From contig CAMOTK010000041.1 in the NCBI GenBank assembly GCA_946625715.1, forward strand, positions 1 through 11,396: a DNA stretch of 11,396 nt. The letters run 5' to 3'. The notes beneath the pieces are model-generated. The model was not told the DNA's origin. It ran no database searches and saw only the letters and a list, made by a program, of their open reading frames with translations. Positions within the stretch are counted from its first letter, which is position 1. The number at the start of each line of letters is the position of its first letter. A program made the position numbers and the translations under genes. Positions 7,248-11,396 of the stretch are shown one piece after another. This stretch comes from an uncultured Prevotella sp. GTDB lineage: Bacteria; Bacteroidota; Bacteroidia; Bacteroidales; Bacteroidaceae.

Positions 7248-9899
7248 TTATTTTATGATAACTTTATGTCCTTTCTGAATGTTCAGGCCGTGCTGAGGCT
7301 GGCTCAGGCGCTGTCCGGCCAGGTTGTACCATGCTCCCTCGCCTTGGGAGAGGGTTGGGGTGAGGCTGCTGATGCCCGTGCCCGTGCCGCTGACGGCGAA
7401 GTGGAAGTGGCGCGTCAGCGCAATGCCGTCTTCCGTCACACGGACGGGCAGGTCTATCAGGCGACTGCTGTTGTCGGTGGTCTTCACCGAGAGCGTGCCG
7501 TTGCTGATGGTAGCCACGACGTTCTCCGGCAGTGCCGTCAGTTCGGCAGCTGCCAGCGACTTGTAGGCCGCGAAGTAGGGGGCTAAGTCTACCTGCTGTT
7601 CCTGTCCTGCATCCATGCGGAAGTTGGGCTGTGCCATCCAGTTCAGGTAGTCTTCCAGGTCGGTATAGCCGTTGTTGTCGGTGTCGTCGTTGTTGTTGGC
7701 CGTGTTGGGGTTGGTGCCCACGATTGCCTCAAACCAGTTGGGAATACCGTCTTGGTCGGTGTCCCAGTTGGCGTCGCGCTGCGCTTCCACGATGCCCAGC
7801 TTTGCCATGTCGAAGCCCTCGCAGCCCGCATCTTCCTCAGAGTCGATGAGACCGGCCAGTCCCGAGCGGCTGCCCTTGGTCGATGTGGTGCGGTTCAGCG
7901 TTTCACGAATCATGCGCTGGTCGTGCAGGTTGAGCACGGGCAAGGTGCAGCCCACGTCGCTGAGCACGTTCTTGTAGGCCGCCTCGGCCGTTTCGATGAC
8001 GGCGAACGAGGGGAAGAACGGCTCCTTGCGGAACACTTCCCAGTCGAGCGTCTGATTGGAACTGAGCGAGTACTTGTACGTCTCGTTCAGCTTGTCGCGC
8101 GTCAGACTGCCGTCCTTGTTCTCGCGGATGTTGCCGCTGACGTAGTACGACTGCGAGCCCTTGCCCGTACCTTCCAGCTGGGCGTTGAGCAGCATCTTTG
8201 TACCGAAGCCCGACGGGCCCTGCTTGTAGTAGTTGGCCACGAAGTTCATCTCGTGCGAGCCGCCGTCGGTGGCGCGTCCGTGCCAGTTGTAGACCACGTT
8301 GTTGAACACGTCGTGGCCGCCGTCGTAGTAGCCCGAGCCGTCCAGACCGCCCGAGATGCTCCAGTTGCGCCCCTCGTTGTGTGCCAGCAGGTTGTGGTGG
8401 AACGAGCCAGCCGTGCCGCCAGCCTGTCCGCCGCCGATGGTGGCAGCGAAGCCGTGGGCCTTGCCGTCGCCGTAGTTAGGATGTCCGGCCACGTTCAGTG
8501 CCTCGCTGATGAGCGTGCGCTGCAGGGTGATGTTCTTCGCCCCGCGACTGGAGAAGCCCTCGTCGATGGTCCAGGCAATAGAGCAGTGGTCCATGATGGC
8601 GTGGTCGTTGCCGGCCATGCCCATGCCGTCGAGCCCCTTGTTGGCATCGTCCTCACTGAGTATGTGTCCGCGGTGCAGGCGCAGGAAGCGGGTGATGCCG
8701 TCGCTGGCCATGCCGAAGGGACAGCCGCGCAGCAGGATGCCGTTGCCGGGCGCCGTCTGTCCGGCAATGGTCACGTACTTGGCCGAGCAGGTCAGTCGGC
8801 TCTGCAGATAGATGACGCCCGCCACGTCGAAGACGATGGTGCGCGGCCCCGAGAGTTGTGTGATGCCGTAGCGCAGGGTGCCCGGCGTGTTGTCGTCGGC
8901 CAGTGAGGTGACGTGGTAGACCGTGCCGCCGCGTCCGCCTAAGGCATAGCGACCGTAGCCCTCAGCACCCGGGAAGGCCAGTCGGCAGGGCTGGAAGGCC
9001 CACGCCTTGCCCTTGTGCACGGTGCCCTGTGCGTCGACCTCGTCGACACGCCACCAGTAGCGTTGCAGGGCCGAGAGCCCCGTCTTGGTATAGGCCGGCT
9101 CTGCGCCCTCGTAGACGTAGGCCGTGGCGTTGGCCACCTCGGTAGAATCGGTGCCTAACACCAGCTTGTGGGCCGTGGCCCCTTCGGCCGGTGTCCAGCT
9201 GAAGCTGACGGTGCCGTCTTCCGTTCCGGCGTGGTAGTCGTAGTTGGCCGGCTGCGGGTCCATCGCCGCCATGGCCGCCACGTCGAACTCCAGGCCGTTG
9301 AGCGTGACGCTGGTGGTGTTGTAGCTGACACCATCCTGCGGCACGGAGATATAGCGGATGACCACCGGCTTTCCCTCGGTGACGTTGAACTCCACAAACG
9401 ACGTGCCGGCCTCAGAATACTTCTCTGCCCCCGACGAGTAGGTGCCCTGTGCACGTACCACGCCGTCGACTTCCACCTCGATGGGTGGCAGCACTACCTT
9501 GGCACCAGGATTGTTGTGGTAGGCAATCACACTGTGCTGTCCGGGTGTCATGCCCTCGATGGTGAGCACCAGGGCCGTGCGGCCCGCCGTCAGTTTCACC
9601 ATGTTGCCGTCTTCGATGTTGCAGGCCATGACGCCGTCGCCAATGAGCTTCAGCCCCGCCTGCACCTGCGTCTTGCTCCACGTAGAGCCCACGGCCGAGG
9701 CCTGTTCGCCACCACTTACGGTGAGCACCACGCCGTTGTCGAGCATCTTCTGGTCGCTCTCCACGCGGGGCACCGGCCACGCCACATAGTTGGATTCGGT
9801 CACTTCCGACGTCTGTCGGCCAGGGAAGTCGAAGTCGATGTTCTGAGCTTGTACAGCCGTTGCACAAGCGCAAAGTGCGATAGTTAGCAGTCTTCTCAT
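7248..9899 (-). CDS. Multidomain secreted pectate-lyase-like protein (PL1-type beta-helix)
   Basis: This 883-residue protein probably cleaves a pectic polymer by beta-elimination outside the cell. A signal peptide covers residues 1 to about 18 (cut after VQA). Residues 19-210 form a beta-rich module I cannot name. Residues about 215-303 look like a fibronectin-III-type domain (SFSWTPAEGATAHKLVLG, YWWRVDEVDAQG). Residues about 307-690 are the PL1-like right-handed beta-helix: LAFPGAEGYGRYALGGRGG, YVTIAGQTAPG, HAIMDHCSIAWTIDEGFSSR, ISEALN, then SFHHNLLAHNEGRNW. In PL1 enzymes acidic residues near the DH motif bind calcium and an Arg after the HHN strand is catalytic; Arg511 is my candidate. Residues 713-754 hold acidic calcium-type repeats (DTDQDGIPNWFE, DDTDNNGYTDLEDYLNW). 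A beta domain follows (about 760-838), then the C-terminal tag at 842-883. It is the first gene of a two-gene operon with the BNR protein. Residues 845-856 are encoded by a repeat-like sequence. Exact substrate (homogalacturonan or other) is uncertain. Confidence 0.93.
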   Translation of the reverse strand: MRRLLTIALCACATAVQAQNIDFDFPGRQTSEVTESNYVAWPVPRVESDQKMLDNGVVLTVSGGEQASAVGSTWSKTQVQAGLKLIGDGVMACNIEDGNMVKLTAGRTALVLTIEGMTPGQHSVIAYHNNPGAKVVLPPIEVEVDGVVRAQGTYSSGAEKYSEAGTSFVEFNVTEGKPVVIRYISVPQDGVSYNTTSVTLNGLEFDVAAMAAMDPQPANYDYHAGTEDGTVSFSWTPAEGATAHKLVLGTDSTEVANATAYVYEGAEPAYTKTGLSALQRYWWRVDEVDAQGTVHKGKAWAFQPCRLAFPGAEGYGRYALGGRGGTVYHVTSLADDNTPGTLRYGITQLSGPRTIVFDVAGVIYLQSRLTCSAKYVTIAGQTAPGNGILLRGCPFGMASDGITRFLRLHRGHILSEDDANKGLDGMGMAGNDHAIMDHCSIAWTIDEGFSSRGAKNITLQRTLISEALNVAGHPNYGDGKAHGFAATIGGGQAGGTAGSFHHNLLAHNEGRNWSISGGLDGSGYYDGGHDVFNNVVYNWHGRATDGGSHEMNFVANYYKQGPSGFGTKMLLNAQLEGTGKGSQSYYVSGNIRENKDGSLTRDKLNETYKYSLSSNQTLDWEVFRKEPFFPSFAVIETAEAAYKNVLSDVGCTLPVLNLHDQRMIRETLNRTTSTKGSRSGLAGLIDSEEDAGCEGFDMAKLGIVEAQRDANWDTDQDGIPNWFEAIVGTNPNTANNNDDTDNNGYTDLEDYLNWMAQPNFRMDAGQEQQVDLAPYFAAYKSLAAAELTALPENVVATISNGTLSVKTTDNSSRLIDLPVRVTEDGIALTRHFHFAVSGTGTGISSLTPTLSQGEGAWYNLAGQRLSQPQHGLNIQKGHKVIIK
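7251..7376 (-). other. C-terminal tag module, copy 3 (pectate-lyase-like protein)
   Basis: This encodes residues 842-883: Gly-Ile, a 14-residue linker, YNLAGQRL, then GLNIQKGHKVIIK. It has the same layout as copies 1 and 2. The linker here is almost entirely made of the repeat-like sequence at 7333-7366. Confidence 0.7.
7333..7366 (-). repeat. Palindromic intergenic-type repeat embedded in frame in the lyase gene
   Basis: Read on the minus strand, the segment begins CCTCACCCCAACCCTCTCCC and ends GGCGAGGGAGC. This matches, from memory, a short palindromic repeat (CTCACCCCAACCCTCTCCC...GGGAGAGGG) found between genes in many bacteria. Short complementary arms are visible: 7334-7338 with 7346-7350, or 7336-7340 with 7350-7354. 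Here it is read as SLTPTLSQGEGA (residues 845-856) in the linker of the C-terminal tag. Whether it is a true member of that repeat family needs a genome-wide count. Confidence 0.55.
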
Positions 9900-9926
9900 T
9901 GCAGTTTAGATTAGTTTTCTTGGTTG

Positions 9927-9934
9927 CAAAGGTA
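9927..9934 (-). promoter_or_regulatory. Bacteroidota -7 box (TACCTTTG) for the lyase-BNR operon
   Basis: The minus strand reads TACCTTTG, an exact match to the Bacteroidota TAnnTTTG element, ending 27 bases before the lyase ATG. Transcription would start near 9920, leaving a leader of about 20 bases. I see no good -33 TTTG at the usual distance. Confidence 0.7.
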
Positions 9935-10009
9935 GGAAAAAAAGTTATGAATAAGGTGCATTTCCTTATCAAAAAAGTGTAAAAATACGGCAATATAGAA
10001 ATAAATGGT

Positions 10010-10017
10010 TATCTTTG
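10010..10017 (+). promoter_or_regulatory. Bacteroidota -7 box (TATCTTTG) for the PAQR gene
   Basis: TATCTTTG matches TAnnTTTG exactly. It overlaps an upstream in-frame ATG at 10005 and ends eight bases before the ATG at 10026. This places the transcription start close to 10023-10026 and decides for the downstream ATG, with little or no leader. The -33 element is not evident. Confidence 0.65.
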
Positions 10018-10025
10018 CAACCGAT

Positions 10026-10679
10026 ATGGCTATTAGATACACGCATAAAGAAGAACTTTGGAACGCCTGGTCGCATGCCGGAGGCATCGTGCTGGGCCTG
10101 GTGGTGGGCATCGTCTTCCTGGCGATGGTGGTGCGTAGCGGCAGCAACTGGGCCGCCCTTGGCGTCAGCCTCTATCTCTTCGGCATGCTGGGCAGCTATG
10201 TGGCCTCTACGGTCTATCATGCCCTGCCGGCCCGCAGCCGCTGGAAGGAGCGCCTGCGCCGCTGGGACCATGCCGCCATCTACTGGCACATTGCCGGCAG
10301 CTACTCGCCGCTGACGCTCATAGCCCTGCGCACCGAGGGCTATTGGGGCTGGTCGCTCTTCACGTTTGTGTGGCTATGTGCCGTTGTGGGCACGGTGATG
10401 AGCCTGCGGCGCCTGAAGGAGCACAGCCATGCCGAGACGCTCTGCTTCGTGGGCATGGGCCTGTCGGTGCTGGTGGCGTTCAAGCCGCTCATCGACACCG
10501 TCTCCACGGCCGCCGTGGTGTGGATAGTGGCCGAGGGCGTGTGCTACATCACGGGAGCGGCGTTCTATTCGCTCAACAAGCGTCGCTACATGCACAGCGT
10601 GTTCCACTTCTTCGTCCTGGCAGGCTCCGTCTGCCATATCATTGCCGTGTGGGACGTGCTCATCCAATATCTCCAATAA
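10026..10679 (+). CDS. trhA: PAQR/hemolysin-III family integral membrane protein
   Basis: This 217-residue protein is a seven-helix membrane protein of the PAQR/HlyIII family, which is linked to membrane-lipid homeostasis and, in older naming, hemolysin III. Typical motifs are YTHKEELWNAWSHAGG at residues 5-20, the SxxxH pair Ser61/His65 (ASTVYHALP), RRWDHAAIYWHIAGSYSPLTL at 79-99, and the C-terminal histidines His190 and His194 (MHSVFHFF) with His204. In characterised PAQR proteins one His after helix 2 and two His near the last helix bind zinc, and these positions appear to be kept. The alternative start at 10005 would add seven residues (MVIFATD), but it overlaps the promoter box and family members start with the YTxxEE segment near the N-terminus. 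It is divergent from the lyase operon and ends at a shared terminator. It is probably a housekeeping gene and not part of the glycan locus. Confidence 0.93.
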   Translation: MAIRYTHKEELWNAWSHAGGIVLGLVVGIVFLAMVVRSGSNWAALGVSLYLFGMLGSYVASTVYHALPARSRWKERLRRWDHAAIYWHIAGSYSPLTLIALRTEGYWGWSLFTFVWLCAVVGTVMSLRRLKEHSHAETLCFVGMGLSVLVAFKPLIDTVSTAAVVWIVAEGVCYITGAAFYSLNKRRYMHSVFHFFVLAGSVCHIIAVWDVLIQYLQ

Positions 10680-10681
10680 AA

Positions 10682-10715
10682 AAAAGCCCCCCCTTTTTTT
10701 GGGGGGGAGGCTTTT
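10682..10715. terminator. Bidirectional C7-T7-G7 hairpin terminator
   Basis: Seven C (10687-10693), seven T (10694-10700) and seven G (10701-10707) form a stem with a T7 loop. The stem is extended at its base by AAAAG pairing with CTTTT, with a small bulge around AGG at 10708-10710. The A run before and the T run after give U tracts in both directions. It ends the PAQR transcript and overlaps the stop of the minus-strand CoA-transferase gene. Confidence 0.88.
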
Positions 10716-11396
10716 ATTTCACATATTCAGCAAAGTCGGTCAGGCGCATGTCGCCCTTGCGAGCCAGCGAGTCGTGCATGGCGAAGGCAGCGGGCAGGTT
10801 GTGGCGCGTCTGTCCCATCTTGGCAATCTTCAGGTAGTCCCACAGCAGCTGCTTGTAGTCGGGGTGTACGCACTGCTCGATGATGTGCTCTGCACGCTGA
10901 GCGGGGCTCTTGCCGCGCAGGTCGGCCACACCCTGTTCGGTGACGATGATGTTCACGTCGTGCTCCGAGTGGTCCTGATGGCTCACGAAGGGCACAATCG
11001 ACGAGATGAGACCGCCCTTGGCCGTCGACGGGCAGGTGAAGATAGAGAGGTAGGCGTTGCGCTCGAAGTCGCCCGAGCCGCCAATGCCGTTCATCATCTT
11101 CGTGCCGCTGATGTGCGTAGAGTTGGCGTTGCCGTAGAGGTCTACCTCGATGGCCGTGTTGATGGCGATGACGCCCAGTCGGCGAATGATTTCGGGGCTG
11201 TTTGAAATCTCGCTCTGGCGCAGCGTCAGGTGCTGCTTGAAGTAGTCCATGTTGTCGTACACCTGCATCAGACACTCGTTAGACACAGTGAGCGAGCAGG
11301 CCGAGGCGTCCTTCACGCGGCCGTTGAGCATCATGTCGATGACCGAGTTCTGAATCACCTCGGTGTAGATGTTGAAGTCGGGCACGTGCTTGTCCT
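10714..11396 (-). CDS. Acetyl-CoA hydrolase/transferase family protein, likely succinyl-CoA:acetate CoA-transferase (3' part)
   Basis: This is the C-terminal portion, about 227 residues, of a protein normally about 500 long; the 5' part lies beyond the right edge. The enzyme would move CoA between succinyl-CoA and acetate (or related acids) in the cytoplasm, a step in succinate, acetate or propionate fermentation. Family segments are FNIYTEVIQNSVIDMM (11376-11329), NTAIEVDLYGNANSTHISG, MMNGIGGSGDFERNAYLSIF, and EHDVNIIVTEQGVADLRGKSP. The Glu of YTEV (codon 11359-11361) is about 94 residues before the GGSG glycines, the same distance I recall between the active-site Glu and the oxyanion-hole Gly of the Acetobacter enzyme AarC, so I take it as catalytic. 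The frame continues to the edge (Asp-Lys-His-Val); the GTG at 11383-11385 is an internal Val, not a start. The preferred acid substrate cannot be told from this part. Confidence 0.93.
   Translation of the reverse strand, partial: DKHVPDFNIYTEVIQNSVIDMMLNGRVKDASACSLTVSNECLMQVYDNMDYFKQHLTLRQSEISNSPEIIRRLGVIAINTAIEVDLYGNANSTHISGTKMMNGIGGSGDFERNAYLSIFTCPSTAKGGLISSIVPFVSHQDHSEHDVNIIVTEQGVADLRGKSPAQRAEHIIEQCVHPDYKQLLWDYLKIAKMGQTRHNLPAAFAMHDSLARKGDMRLTDFAEYVK

Noticed and set aside
6249-8906. Long plus-strand open frames (6249-7586 and 7752-8906) opposite the BNR and lyase genes.
   Set aside because: Low-complexity Val/Ala/Arg-rich translations with no signal peptide or motif; they are antisense shadows of well-supported minus-strand genes.
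9935-10009. Possible small RNA or riboswitch in the AT-rich divergent region.
   Set aside because: No long stem, no conserved riboswitch core and no T-tract hairpin; the content is explained by two promoters and a small dyad.
11383-11385. GTG as the start of the CoA-transferase-like gene.
   Set aside because: The frame stays open to the window edge and the family is about 500 residues, so this is an internal valine of a truncated gene.
1-11396. Mobile elements, phage genes, CRISPR arrays, tRNA or rRNA.
   Set aside because: No transposase or integrase motif, no regularly spaced direct repeats and no tRNA-like cloverleaf were seen on either strand.

Overview
The window looks like Bacteroidota, most likely a GC-rich member of the Prevotella group. 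The reasons are a SusC/SusD outer-membrane pair, lipoproteins with Bacteroidota-type lipoboxes, start sites mostly without a Shine-Dalgarno sequence, two exact TAnnTTTG promoter boxes, a succinate/acetate CoA-transferase of the anaerobic fermentation type, and a short C-terminal tag (G-I-x(12-14)-[YF]-[ND]-[LM]-x-G-[RQ]...G-L-x-I-x-x-G-x-K) that I associate with secreted Prevotella proteins. The assignment comes from these features, not from a database search.

Layout. Positions 1-248 hold the 3' end of a secreted protein of unknown type, closed by a terminator at 267-307. A plus-strand glycan-uptake operon follows: a SusC-like TonB-dependent transporter (336-3554), a SusD-like surface lipoprotein (3575-5380) and a small acidic lipoprotein (5400-5864). 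It ends at a bidirectional hairpin (5887-5922). On the minus strand, converging on that hairpin, is a two-gene operon transcribed from about 9920: a multidomain pectate-lyase-like protein (9899-7248), then a sialidase-fold BNR/Asp-box protein (7235-5928) with only 12 bases between them. A divergent promoter region (9900-10025) separates this operon from a plus-strand PAQR/hemolysin-III membrane protein (10026-10679). A C/T/G-tract hairpin lies between that gene and the minus-strand 3' part of a CoA-transferase (10714 to the window edge).

How it works together. Positions 336-9899 read as a polysaccharide utilization locus, probably for a pectic glycan. The PL1-like lyase and the BNR-fold protein would cut or bind the polymer outside the cell or at its surface, SusD and perhaps the small lipoprotein would capture oligosaccharides, and SusC would import them with TonB energy. 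No regulator of the HTCS, SusR or ECF type lies inside the window. The last two genes are ordinary membrane-homeostasis and fermentation genes and probably do not belong to the locus.

Most interesting points: the same C-terminal tag closes all three non-Sus secreted proteins, and in the lyase the tag linker is encoded by what looks like a copy of a widespread palindromic intergenic repeat, read in frame as SLTPTLSQGEGA. I saw no tRNA, rRNA, CRISPR array, transposase or phage gene. No stretch over 300 bases lacks a gene; the longest is the 126-base divergent promoter region.
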